Shown here: piece by piece, positions 51,289 through 59,117 of the stretch | Layout: each line of letters begins with the position of its first letter | Numbering within the stretch: the first letter of the stretch is position 1 | Assembly: GCF_030160235.1 (NCBI RefSeq) | Contig: NZ_BSNY01000039.1 | Span: forward strand, 43,200 to 107,199 | DNA length: 64,000 bases | Source of the DNA: Mesorhizobium huakuii | Lineage (GTDB): Bacteria > Pseudomonadota > Alphaproteobacteria > Rhizobiales > Rhizobiaceae | Direction: 5' to 3' | The notes under the pieces: model-generated | The model's database searches: none | What the model was told of the DNA's origin: nothing | What the model saw: only the letters and a program-made list of their open reading frames with translations | Made by a program: the position numbers and the translations under genes

Positions 51289-51654
51289 ATGAAGAACCTA
51301 AACCAGACCGCGCTTGTCGCGGTAACGATCGCGGCTGGCCTGATGGTCGGCGCTTCCGCCACTTCGGCAACCGCCGCCGGCCAGTGTGGCCGTGCTTCCT
51401 GGTACGCGCTGCACTCGCGCACCGCATCGGGCGAGCGCATGAACCCGTCGGCGTTGACCGCCGCCCACCGCACGCTGCCCTTCGGCACGAAATTGCGGGT
51501 CACCAACCAGAACAATGGCCGCAGCGTCATCGTGCGCATCAACGATCGCGGTCCGTTCATCCGGGGTCGCGTGCTCGACCTGTCGAAGGGCGCCGCCGGC
51601 CAACTCGGCTTCATCGGTTCCGGCCATACCTCGGTCTGCATGGCGCGTGTCTGA
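51289..51654 (+). CDS. RlpA-like double-psi beta-barrel protein, secreted
   Basis: 121 residues: signal peptide ([20 protein letters not shown]), then a DPBB domain with [38 protein letters not shown] and [26 protein letters not shown]. RlpA is a septal-ring lytic transglycosylase in some species; the catalytic-type Asp and His positions ([14 protein letters not shown]) are kept. It has no lipobox and no SPOR domain, so it is a minimal version. Confidence 0.9.
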   Translation: MKNLNQTALVAVTIAAGLMVGASATSATAAGQCGRASWYALHSRTASGERMNPSALTAAHRTLPFGTKLRVTNQNNGRSVIVRINDRGPFIRGRVLDLSKGAAGQLGFIGSGHTSVCMARV

Positions 51655-51886
51655 CTGTTGCCCGTGTCCGGCAGCAAGGCCGGACACATTTCCTACGCAT
51701 TTCGGCACTGCACATTGAGCCGGCTCCGCCGTTCCAGGCGGATTTGCAACGCTTTGGACGAAAGAACCATTGGTCACGCCACGTGACGTATTGCATCGCA
51801 GCAATTAGTTGTTAACTTTGCCACGAGACATTTGAGGCTCGGCGCTGCTCGTCGTCCCTTCGGTCGCAGCAGCAGCGGGGTTGTCG

Positions 51887-53164
51887 ATGTTCTACCAGCT
51901 CTACGAAATGAACCATGCGGCGCTGCAGCCGGCCCGGCTCTATGCCGACGCGGTGCGGATGTTCTATTCCAACCCGCTCAATCCGATTGCGCACACGCCC
52001 TGGGGCCGTTCGGTCGCGGCGGGCGCCGAACTGTTCGAGCGCACCACGCGCCGCTACGGCAAGCCCACCTTCGGCCTCGACAAGACCGTCGTCGACTGGA
52101 AGAGCGTCGACGTCACCGAAAAGACCGTCTGGTCGAAGCCGTTCTGCAATCTCGTCCGCTTCGAACGCGCCGTTCCCGCCGGCCGCAAGCCGGATCCGAA
52201 GCTGCTGATCGTGGCGCCGATGTCGGGCCACTATGCGACGCTGCTGCGCGGCACTGTGGAAGCCATGTTGCCCCATGCCGATGTCCACATCACCGACTGG
52301 GTCGACGCCCGCATGGTACCGCTGGCGGACGGCAGCTTCGATCTCGACGACTATATCGACTACATCGTCGACATGTTTCACGCGCTCGGTCCCGACACCC
52401 ATGTGATGGCGGTGTGCCAGCCTTCCGTGCCGGTTCTGGCGGCGGTGGCGCTGATGGAGGCGAAGGGCGATCCCTTCGTGCCCTCGACCATGACGCTTAT
52501 GGGCGGGCCGATCGACACGCGCCGCAACCCGACCGCGGTCAACCTGCTCGCCGAGGAAAAGGGCATCGACTGGTTCCGCGACAATGTCGTCATGCGCGCG
52601 CCCTGGCCGGTGCCGGGTTTCGGCCGCGAGGTCTATCCGGGCTTCCTGCAGCTGTCGGGCTTCATGAGCATGAACCTCGACCGCCACATCATCGCCCACA
52701 AGGACTTCTTCATGCACCTTGTGAAGCATGACGGCGACAATGCCGAGAAGCACCGCGACTTCTATGACGAGTACCTGGCCGTCATGGACCTGACGGCGGA
52801 ATTCTACCTGCAGACCGTCGACACCGTGTTCGTGCGCCATGCCTTGCCCAAGGGCGAGATGATGCATCGCGGCACCCTCATCGACACATCTGATATCCGC
52901 AACGTCGCCTTGTTCACGGTCGAGGGCGAGAATGACGACATATCGGGCCTTGGCCAGACCAGGGCGGCGCAGGATCTGTGCGTCAATATTCCGGCCGACA
53001 AGAAGGCGCATTACGTCCAGCCGGCGGTCGGCCACTACGGCGTCTTCAACGGCTCGCGCTTCCGCTCCGAGATCGTGCCGCGCATCGTCGATTTCATCAC
53101 CAGCTATGGCCGCCAGAACCGCGTCGCGGTGAAGCCGAAGTTGGTCCGCACCGCCAAGCGGTAG
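51887..53164 (+). CDS. phaZ: intracellular polyhydroxyalkanoate depolymerase PhaZ
   Basis: 425 residues from ATG 51887 (a TTG two codons earlier is in frame). N-terminus MFYQLYEMNHAALQPARLYA is diagnostic of this family. alpha/beta hydrolase with a Cys nucleophile, C177 in VMAVCQPSVPVLAA, the Asp region VEGENDDISGLGQT and His in PAVGHYGVFNGSRF, as in Ralstonia PhaZ1 (Cys-Asp-His). It mobilises stored PHB. Signal for upstream regulation not seen. Confidence 0.95.
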   Translation: MFYQLYEMNHAALQPARLYADAVRMFYSNPLNPIAHTPWGRSVAAGAELFERTTRRYGKPTFGLDKTVVDWKSVDVTEKTVWSKPFCNLVRFERAVPAGRKPDPKLLIVAPMSGHYATLLRGTVEAMLPHADVHITDWVDARMVPLADGSFDLDDYIDYIVDMFHALGPDTHVMAVCQPSVPVLAAVALMEAKGDPFVPSTMTLMGGPIDTRRNPTAVNLLAEEKGIDWFRDNVVMRAPWPVPGFGREVYPGFLQLSGFMSMNLDRHIIAHKDFFMHLVKHDGDNAEKHRDFYDEYLAVMDLTAEFYLQTVDTVFVRHALPKGEMMHRGTLIDTSDIRNVALFTVEGENDDISGLGQTRAAQDLCVNIPADKKAHYVQPAVGHYGVFNGSRFRSEIVPRIVDFITSYGRQNRVAVKPKLVRTAKR

Positions 53165-53297
53165 GCCATTCCCGGACAAAGCCTGAAAAATCGGCCGCCA
53201 CTCCGATTCTGTTGCACAATAGACGCTGTGCCTCCCCGCGGGTAACCATGCCGCAAATCAGTCCGTCGTCGTAATTGACACGGACTGTCAATCGCCC

Positions 53298-53313
53298 TTA
53301 ACGTTTCGTTAAC
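53298..53313 (+). promoter_or_regulatory. CtrA-type binding site
   Basis: TTAA-CGTTTCG-TTAAC: exact TTAA-N7-TTAAC, the CtrA consensus of alphaproteobacteria, 20 bp before the start of the cysteine peptidase gene. The position could overlap a promoter -10/-35 region. In a G/C-rich genome such a match is uncommon by chance. Confidence 0.55.
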
Positions 53314-53332
53314 AACAGGGTGAGCGGGGACA

Positions 53333-53953
53333 ATGAATTCCTCAACAATGGCGAGAAGGCTGCGTTTGTACGTGGCTGCGGCCGGTCTGGCAGCCACGGG
53401 AGGCTGGATGGCTCCGGCCTTGGCGGCCGGAGCGATGGCGACAGGGGGGATCACCTCGCAGCCGATCGGCCACTATGATTTCTGCAAGCTGCATCCCGGC
53501 GAATGCTCGATCCGTCCGAGCAATCTGGCGCCGGCCAGGATGACCAACGGGCTGATGAGCAAGCTCGCCGGCGTCACCGCCCGGGTCAACGCCGCCGTCA
53601 AGCCGATGAGCGACATGGACATTTACGGCAAGGACGAGGTCTGGGCCTATCCCGACAAGGGCGTCGGCGATTGCGAGGACTATGTTCTGGAGAAGCGCCG
53701 CCGGCTGTCCCGCATGGGCATCTCGCTTTCCGATCTTCTCATCACCGTGGTGCGCAAGCCCGACGGCGAAGGCCATTCCGTGCTGACCGTGCGCACCGAC
53801 AAGGGCGACTACGTGCTCGACAACCTGACCGACAAGGTCAAGGCCTGGGACCAGACCGGCTACCGGTTCCTCAAGCGGCAGGCGATCGACAACACCGGCC
53901 GCTGGGTCTCCATCCGCGGTGGCCAGCAGGTGCTGGTCGGGTCGGTGGAGTAG
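53333..53953 (+). CDS. transglutaminase-like cysteine peptidase (BTLCP family)
   Basis: 206 residues with signal peptide (RLYVAAAGLAATGGWMAPAL). Catalytic triad: Cys in KGVGDCEDYVLEKRRRL, His in EGHSVLTVRT and Asp in YVLDNLTDKV. The family (LapG-like relatives and rhizobial BTLCP) processes surface adhesins or other envelope proteins in some species; no RTX adhesin is nearby. A CtrA-type site upstream suggests cell-cycle control. Confidence 0.9.
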   Translation: MNSSTMARRLRLYVAAAGLAATGGWMAPALAAGAMATGGITSQPIGHYDFCKLHPGECSIRPSNLAPARMTNGLMSKLAGVTARVNAAVKPMSDMDIYGKDEVWAYPDKGVGDCEDYVLEKRRRLSRMGISLSDLLITVVRKPDGEGHSVLTVRTDKGDYVLDNLTDKVKAWDQTGYRFLKRQAIDNTGRWVSIRGGQQVLVGSVE

Positions 53954-53996
53954 GGACTGGGAATGCGGGAGCCGTTTGAGGCGGCCGCGCCCGTCG

Positions 53997-54058
53997 CTTC
54001 GTCATCCTAGGGTCTCCGCGACGTCGCTTCGCGACTGCTCCGCCCGTGGATGACGAAG
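53997..54058. repeat. 62-bp element with CTTCGTCATCC/GGATGACGAAG ends
   Basis: Perfect 11-bp terminal inverted repeats around a second inner palindrome (CGCGACGTCGCTTCGCGAC). Same family as 46695-46748 and the two arms at 11398-11641. Lies in the gap 53954-54174, which otherwise shows only a weak leader for the next gene. Confidence 0.65.
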
Positions 54059-54174
54059 GCGTGGAGGCCCACCACGCATCCCCGCGAAAAAATCTCCGCC
54101 TCTCCATGAACCATTTCCGTCCGCCCGGCGACACACAGCCGTGAACGACAGAAACCCAACCATGGAGACTTCAA

Positions 54175-54414
54175 ATGACTGCTTTCCTGCGCAATACCCT
54201 TCTCGCCTTCGCCGCCGTGTCGGCCCTGGGCGGATCCGCGATGGCCGACCAGACGGTCAGCTGCGCCCACACCAACCTCAATGACCTTTGGGCCGGCCGC
54301 TGTTGCGGCACAGCCGGCGCGTCGGACTGCCTGGGCGGCGGCAACAACGGCCACGACCATGGTGGCTCGACCAAGGGCGGCAACCCCAATGGCAGCACGG
54401 CCGGCAAGCCCTGA
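54175..54414 (+). CDS. small secreted Cys- and Gly-rich protein (79 aa)
   Basis: Signal peptide (RNTLLAFAAVSALGGSAMAD), then four Cys within about 30 residues (SCAHTNLNDLWAGRCCGTAG, SDCLGG) and a Gly/Asn/His tail (GNNGHDHGGSTKGGNPNGST). GGAGACTTCAA precedes the ATG. No family recognised; disulfide-bonded secreted peptide or metal binder are possible readings. Confidence 0.75.
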   Translation: MTAFLRNTLLAFAAVSALGGSAMADQTVSCAHTNLNDLWAGRCCGTAGASDCLGGGNNGHDHGGSTKGGNPNGSTAGKP

Positions 54415-54498
54415 TCTCGCCACAGTGGCCCGCCGGCTGCCGCCGGCGGGCACTGTCTTGCGCTCCGGCGGACCGTAGCGAAAGCCGGATAAGATGAG

Positions 54499-54867
54499 TT
54501 ACTTCAGCCGGCCGAGCGCGGCGCGGATCGAGGCGGTGATGCGGCGTAGGTCCGCTTCGTCGAGCTTCTCGATGTTCTCGGCCAGGAGGTTGGCGAGCTC
54601 GGTGGCGGCCGGATTGAGGCCCGACGTGTCGAGCCGCACGCGCGGATGCGAGGCTTCGGCCAGCCGCGCCAATTCCTCGGCATCGTCCCAGATGATGTTG
54701 AAATAGCCGATGATCTTCTGGATCAGCGTCCAGGTCGGCGCGCCGCGCCTGCCATGCTCGAGCGCCGAGAGATAGGCGGCGCTGACGCCGATCGCCGCCG
54801 CCATGTCCTTCTGGCTGACGCCGCGCTCGTGCCGCAGCGCCCGCAGCCTCTCGCCGAACGGCGTCAT
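54499..54867 (-). CDS. XRE-family HTH regulator
   Basis: 122 residues from ATG 54867. HTH: FGERLRALRHERGVSQKDMA and AAIGVSAAYLSALEHGRRGA, then IQKIIGYFNIIWDDAEELAR and a C-terminal helix NLLAENIEKLDEADLRRITA. The Smr gene ends 20 bp upstream on the same strand, so it is the last gene of the mltA-smr-xre run, an order frequent in rhizobia. Confidence 0.9.
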   Translation of the reverse strand: MTPFGERLRALRHERGVSQKDMAAAIGVSAAYLSALEHGRRGAPTWTLIQKIIGYFNIIWDDAEELARLAEASHPRVRLDTSGLNPAATELANLLAENIEKLDEADLRRITASIRAALGRLK

Positions 54868-54886
54868 GCGCCCGGCCTCCCAACCC

Positions 54887-55417
54887 TCATGAACGCACCC
54901 GCCGCAGCCTGATATAGAGCGCGCCAGCACCGCCATGGTTGCGGGCGGCATGGTCGTGGCTGGAGACAAGCGGCCGGAAGGCCGGCGTCGACAGCCAGGC
55001 CGGCACCGCGCGCCGCAGCACGCCGTCGCCGCCGGAGGACGACCCCTTGCCGGTGATGACCAGCACATAGCGGACGCCGCCGGCATGCGCCCGGTGCAGG
55101 AACGAGAACAGCAGCGAATAGGCCTCGTCCTGCGTCATGCCATGCAGGTCGACGCGGCCTTCGATCGGCAGCCGGCCCTTCGACAATTTGTCCAGCGTCG
55201 GCTCGTCGAGCCGGTGCGTGACATGCTGCACCTTCGGCTTTGCCGCTCCCGGCGCACTGGCGGCGGGCTGGGCCGTCTGCGGCGCCGCCGGCTTGGCCTC
55301 GACTGCGATGTCGGGAATGTCGACCGAAATCCTGCCCTTGAGCGGCTTGGCCGTGCGCGCCACAAGGTTCCACAGCACCCGGTCGTCTTCGCTTAGCCTG
55401 TCCGGACGCTTGCTCAT
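54887..55417 (-). CDS. Smr/MutS2-type domain protein
   Basis: 176 residues from ATG 55417, inside the mltA stop (ATGA). Disordered Ala/Pro-rich N-terminus, then the Smr domain (about 90-176): RVDLHGMTQDEAYSLLFSFL, RYVLVITGKGSSSGGDGVLR, WLSTPAFRPLV and GGAGALYIRLRR, with the LDLHG-like and TGKG motifs. Smr domains nick branched DNA or cleave RNA on stalled ribosomes; which applies here is unknown. Confidence 0.9.
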   Translation of the reverse strand: MSKRPDRLSEDDRVLWNLVARTAKPLKGRISVDIPDIAVEAKPAAPQTAQPAASAPGAAKPKVQHVTHRLDEPTLDKLSKGRLPIEGRVDLHGMTQDEAYSLLFSFLHRAHAGGVRYVLVITGKGSSSGGDGVLRRAVPAWLSTPAFRPLVSSHDHAARNHGGAGALYIRLRRVRS

Positions 55418-56514
55418 CTCGCGCCCCCGGCCAGCGCGCGCGGCACCAGCGCATAGAAATCGGCGGCGTTGCGCACCACGCCGGCGATCTCGCCGGCGGC
55501 GTCGCCCGAACCGGCGAAGAGATCGCCGCGCGCCGGTCCGGTGATGGCCGAGCCGGTGTCCTGCGCGATCATCAGCCGGCGGAACGGTTTTGCGTCGAAG
55601 GCGGTCAGCGTCGGCGCGTCGATGTAGAAGGGCGTGCCGAATGTGTGCAGCAGCCGGTCGACCGCGACCGAACGGCCCGGCGTCAGCGGCACCTTGGCGG
55701 CGGCGATCGGGCCGAGCGCGGCGTCCTCGACATCGGCCTCGCGGAAGAAGATGTAGGAGCGGTTCCGCCACAGGATCTCGTCGATGCGCCGCGGATGCGC
55801 CTTGAACCAGGCGCGGATCGACTGCATCGTCACCTCGGCCAGCGGGATTTCGCCAAGCTCGCTCAACACCTTGCCCGGCCCGGTGAAGCGCTGGCCCGAC
55901 TTGGCGGCGTAGGTGACGCGGCGCAGCCGGCCGTCGGTCATGGCGAGCCGTGCGGCGCCTTGCACATGGATGAAGAAGGCATCGACCTTGTCGGCCAGCC
56001 AGGCGATCTCCAGCCCTTGGCCCTCAAGCACGCCGCGCTCGATCGCGCCACGGTCGAAATACTCGGCCAGTCCACCCTCCGTCCGGCGCGCGAAGGCGAG
56101 GTAGGGATCCATCCCTTGCGGCCGGTTGGCGTCGTCGACATCGGCGAGATCGGCCGGCCGCGACAGCAGCGGCACGACGAAGCGTTCCGTGCGCACCGGC
56201 GAGGCCTCGACCTGCGGCTCGTAGAAGCCGGTGACGAGCCCGGCGCCGCTCTCGGCGCGGACCAGCATCGGCACAAAATGGCTCTCGAAGAAAGTTCGCG
56301 CCTCGATCCGGGTCGAGGGCGCTGCAGCGCGCGCCTCCGCATAAGCAGCCGCGAAGGCATTAAAATCGACGCCGAGCGCGCCGCTGCGATAGGGTTTTAC
56401 CGGCACATGGAAGGCGGAGCGGCGAAACGCCTCGAAGGCCGGCAGGGGGTCGTCGTCACCCCAGCCGGGCAGGTCGTCGAAGGATTTTTCGATGAAGAGA
56501 GGCGATAGCGGCAC
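55414..56514 (-). CDS. mltA: murein transglycosylase A (MltA)
   Basis: 366 residues. Lytic transglycosylase: GLVTGFYEPQVEAS, YLAFARRTEGGLAEYFDRGA, FFIHVQGAARLAM, then the catalytic Asp in RLMIAQDTGSAITGPARGDL and 3D-domain end VVRNAADFYALVP. No signal peptide or lipobox is apparent at MPLSPLFIEKSF, so the start may be upstream of a missing leader or export may differ. Coupled to smr by ATGA. Confidence 0.9.
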   Translation of the reverse strand: MPLSPLFIEKSFDDLPGWGDDDPLPAFEAFRRSAFHVPVKPYRSGALGVDFNAFAAAYAEARAAAPSTRIEARTFFESHFVPMLVRAESGAGLVTGFYEPQVEASPVRTERFVVPLLSRPADLADVDDANRPQGMDPYLAFARRTEGGLAEYFDRGAIERGVLEGQGLEIAWLADKVDAFFIHVQGAARLAMTDGRLRRVTYAAKSGQRFTGPGKVLSELGEIPLAEVTMQSIRAWFKAHPRRIDEILWRNRSYIFFREADVEDAALGPIAAAKVPLTPGRSVAVDRLLHTFGTPFYIDAPTLTAFDAKPFRRLMIAQDTGSAITGPARGDLFAGSGDAAGEIAGVVRNAADFYALVPRALAGGAR

Positions 56515-56532
56515 CGGAGCCCCGTCGCTTTA

Positions 56533-56636
56533 AAGCGCGTCGTGTTTGAAGAAAGTCATGCGACGCGCTTCGGGTCCTGGTTTTGATGCAAGTCGTTGTC
56601 CCAAAACCGCTTCGCACTTTTGGGCGACATGCATCG
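56533..56636. repeat. RIME-like intergenic element, type B, most complete copy
   Basis: Two hairpins: AAGCGCGTCG (56533-56542) with CGACGCGCTT (56561-56570), then GATGCA...CCCAAAA with TTTTGGG...TGCATC (56585-56636). Relatives at 43612-43690, 59057-59098 and more distantly 3473-3543. It fills the mltA-tim44 gap. Confidence 0.75.
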
Positions 56637-56640
56637 GGGC

Positions 56641-57348
56641 TCAGTCTTCTTCTTCGGTGGCGACGAGCTTCCAGTTCGGATCGCGCGAGCGCGTGTCGCG
56701 GGCGAAGGTCCAGACATCCTTGACCTCGGCCACGGTTTCCGGATCGCCGTCGATCACCGCGCCGGCCTTGTCGCGCGTCGCGGAAATCAGCTCGCTGATG
56801 ATGCGCAGCGTGACATGCGCCTCGCCGCCCTTCATCTCGGCCGAGACGATATCGGCCTTGTCGATGCCGACGAAGGAGGACTGGATCTTTTCCGACTTGG
56901 CCTCGCGCTCGCCGATCGCGGCGACGAACCCGTCGAACACCTCGCGCGACAACAGGTTCTTCAGCGTTTTGCGGTCGCCATCGGCATAGGCCATGACGAT
57001 CATCTCATAGGCCATCTTGGCGCCGTCGATGAACCCCTTCGGATCGAAGGACGGGTCATTGTCCTTGATCGCGCGCAGGCCCTTGTTGAGGTCTGTATCG
57101 GGCTTGGCGAAGGCGTCGATCGCCGTATAGGCGTCGGCCGGCGCCGGCTCGCCCGGCAGGCGCTTGCGCGGCAGCGAAACGACATTTTCGGGCTTCTGCG
57201 TGGCGTCCTTCTCGGTACGCGCCGCCGAGTACGGATCGAAGGGCGGCCGCTCGCTACCGGTCCGACGGCCCAGCACGTTGCGCAGTTGGAAGAAGATCAC
57301 CACCGCCGCGATCAGGAAGAAAATCGTGCCGAAGTCGAAGAAGCCCAT
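56641..57348 (-). CDS. Tim44-domain membrane protein
   Basis: 235 residues from ATG 57348 (a TTG at 57360 is in frame). One N-terminal membrane helix (TIFFLIAAVVIFFQLRNVLG), a charged linker (about 30-85) and a C-terminal Tim44/TimA domain (MAYEMIVMAYADGDRKTLKN, SREVFDGFVAAI, VWTFARDTRSRDPNWKLVAT). Alphaproteobacterial TimA is related to mitochondrial Tim44; its role is unclear. Beginning of a tim44-mltA-smr-xre run. Confidence 0.92.
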   Translation of the reverse strand: MGFFDFGTIFFLIAAVVIFFQLRNVLGRRTGSERPPFDPYSAARTEKDATQKPENVVSLPRKRLPGEPAPADAYTAIDAFAKPDTDLNKGLRAIKDNDPSFDPKGFIDGAKMAYEMIVMAYADGDRKTLKNLLSREVFDGFVAAIGEREAKSEKIQSSFVGIDKADIVSAEMKGGEAHVTLRIISELISATRDKAGAVIDGDPETVAEVKDVWTFARDTRSRDPNWKLVATEEED

Positions 57349-57561
57349 ATCTTCCGCCAATCAATCCCTGCCTCTAGGCCGGACCATCCGGCCAACAGGC
57401 CGCGGTCGCATAGCGTTCAACATTCAAAGCATATAGAACGCAAGGCGCAATCATTCAAATCAAAGGCAGGCATACCTATCTAACAGCCTCAGTGCCAGCG
57501 GCGATTGGCCGCCCAGGCGCAAAACAATCGAAACGACCAACGACCGGAAGGTTGGCAAGAC

Positions 57562-58059
57562 TTGCGCATTTCGCTGCTTCCCCTTTTTCTTCTCGCCCTT
57601 CCGCTCATGGAAATCGCCGGTTTCGTCATCGTCGGCCGTGAGGTCGGCGCGCTGGCGACGGTCGGCCTGGTGCTGGCCTCCAGCATCGCCGGCGTGCTGT
57701 TGCTCCGCCACCAGGGGTTCGGCGTCATGGCGCGGGTGCGCGCCGAGATGGACGCCGGCCATGACCCCAGCCGCCACCTCGCCCACGGCGCCATGATCGT
57801 GGTCGCCGCGATCCTCCTGATCATCCCCGGCTTCATCACCGACATTATCGGCCTGCTCCTGTTCCTGCCGCCGGTGCGCGACCTGGCCTGGCGCCGGTTC
57901 AAGGGCCGCATCGTCGTCGCCACCGATTTCTCGGCCGGCGGCTTTCGCCGGTCGCGCGACAAGGTCATCGACCTCGACGACGGCGACTATTCGCGCGAGG
58001 ACGATTTCAAGCGCGGCCCGGACCACAATTCGCCATGGCGGCGGCTGAAGGACGATTGA
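57562..58059 (+). CDS. fxsA: FxsA family membrane protein
   Basis: 165 residues from a TTG at 57562 with GGAAGG about 9 nt upstream; the N-terminus RISLLPLFLLALPLMEIAGF then fits the family. Three to four membrane helices, including ATVGLVLASSIAGVLLLRHQ, MIVVAAILLIIPGFITDIIG and LLLFLPPVRDLAWRRF. FxsA of E. coli affects phage T7 exclusion by the F plasmid; the normal role is unknown. Charged C-terminal tail (EDDFKRGPDHNSPWRRL). Confidence 0.82.
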   Translation: MRISLLPLFLLALPLMEIAGFVIVGREVGALATVGLVLASSIAGVLLLRHQGFGVMARVRAEMDAGHDPSRHLAHGAMIVVAAILLIIPGFITDIIGLLLFLPPVRDLAWRRFKGRIVVATDFSAGGFRRSRDKVIDLDDGDYSREDDFKRGPDHNSPWRRLKDD

Positions 58060-58191
58060 GACTGCACCGATATTCAGGTGATGCCGGTCTGCAAATGGCT
58101 GATACCTGCGCTTCCGGTGCTCACGTACTTCAAGTACGCTCCGCGGTATCAACCATTTTCGCCTCGGCCTGGCCTGAATCTCGATGCAGTC
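58060..58191. repeat. 132-bp inverted repeat between fxsA and secB
   Basis: Outer arms GACTGCACCGATATTCAGG (58060-58078) and the reverse complement with two mismatches (58173-58191); inner arms TGGCTGATACC and GGTATCAACCA around the palindrome GTACTTCAAGTAC (58125-58137). It starts one base after the fxsA stop codon, so it may be its terminator. From 58192 to secB nothing else is evident. Confidence 0.7.
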
Positions 58192-58307
58192 TGGGTCCAC
58201 TCCGGTGACAAGGCGGCAAACCTTGTCTTGTCATGCCGGCCATGGTAGCGAACGCCCGATTTCAATTCGGTCAGCAACGCTGCCCAGGGGAAAAGGATAT
58301 AAGGCTC

Positions 58308-58811
58308 ATGGCCAGCAATGATGACGCGCCGACCGGCGCAGCCAACGGAAACGGCAACGCGGCGCAGCCGTCGCTCAACGTGCTCGCCCAGTATGTGAAG
58401 GACCTGTCCTTCGAAAGCCCCGGCGCGCCGAACTCGCTGCGCGGCCGCGACAAGGCCCCCGGCATCGCCATCAACGTCAATGTCAACGCCAACCCGCTCT
58501 CCGACAAGCAGTTCGACGTCAACCTGACGCTGAACGCCAAGGCCTCCTTCGACCAGGAAGTGCTGTTCAACGTCGAGCTGGTCTATGGCGGCGTCTTCGC
58601 CATTTCGGGCTTCCCGCAGGAGCACATGCTGCCGATCCTGTTCATCGAATGCCCGCGCCTGCTTTTCCCCTTCGCCCGCCAGATCATCGCCGAGGCGACC
58701 CGCAATGGCGGCTTCCCGCCGCTGATGCTCGACCCGATCGACTTCGCGCAGATGTTCCAGCAGAAGATCGCCGAGGACCAGGCCGCCGCGTCGAAGATCA
58801 AGGTGAGCTGA
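58308..58811 (+). CDS. secB: protein-export chaperone SecB
   Basis: 167 residues from ATG 58308. Tetrameric chaperone for Sec-dependent precursors. [57 protein letters not shown] and the SecA-contact region [39 protein letters not shown]-terminal 15 residues are Asn/Gly/Ala-rich. A strong hairpin terminator follows at 58834. Confidence 0.96.
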   Translation: MASNDDAPTGAANGNGNAAQPSLNVLAQYVKDLSFESPGAPNSLRGRDKAPGIAINVNVNANPLSDKQFDVNLTLNAKASFDQEVLFNVELVYGGVFAISGFPQEHMLPILFIECPRLLFPFARQIIAEATRNGGFPPLMLDPIDFAQMFQQKIAEDQAAASKIKVS

Positions 58812-58833
58812 GGTTTCTCCTCCTCGTTTCTGA

Positions 58834-58862
58834 AAAGCCCGGCCTCGCGCCGGGCTTTTTAT
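58834..58862 (+). terminator. Rho-independent terminator after secB
   Basis: AAAAGCCCGGC (58834-58844), 5-nt loop CTCGC, GCCGGGCTTTT (58850-58860) followed by T: perfect 11-bp stem with A and T tracts, 23 bp after the secB stop. Works best on the plus strand. Confidence 0.9.
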
Positions 58863-59056
58863 TTGGAGGTGCCACGCTTTCCCTCGTGCCTTCCTTGCCA
58901 ACCGCTCCCCCAACCCTGCGGAGCAGCGCACAACTCCTGCGGATTTCAGAACACTCCGTAACGTCACCCCGCCCTATCATCGCCGCCTCAGGCAAAGGCG
59001 TCCCGGCGGTCGCAGCCGCCCCCGCGTCGGCGGTCCGCCGGGACGAGCCTGCTTCC

Positions 59057-59098
59057 GTGCATGTCCCAAAACCCCTGCACTTCTGGGCGGCATGCACC
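59057..59098. repeat. short RIME type B fragment before the binding-protein gene
   Basis: GTGCATGTCCCAAAACCCC ... CACTTCTGGGCGGCATGCAC: terminal GTGCATG/CATGCAC inverted repeats and the CCCAAAAC/CACTTNTGGGCG blocks of type B. It ends 20 bp before the ATG at 59118. The rest of 58863-59056 shows no other structure. Confidence 0.65.
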
Positions 59099-59117
59099 AA
59101 CGACAAAGGGAACGACG

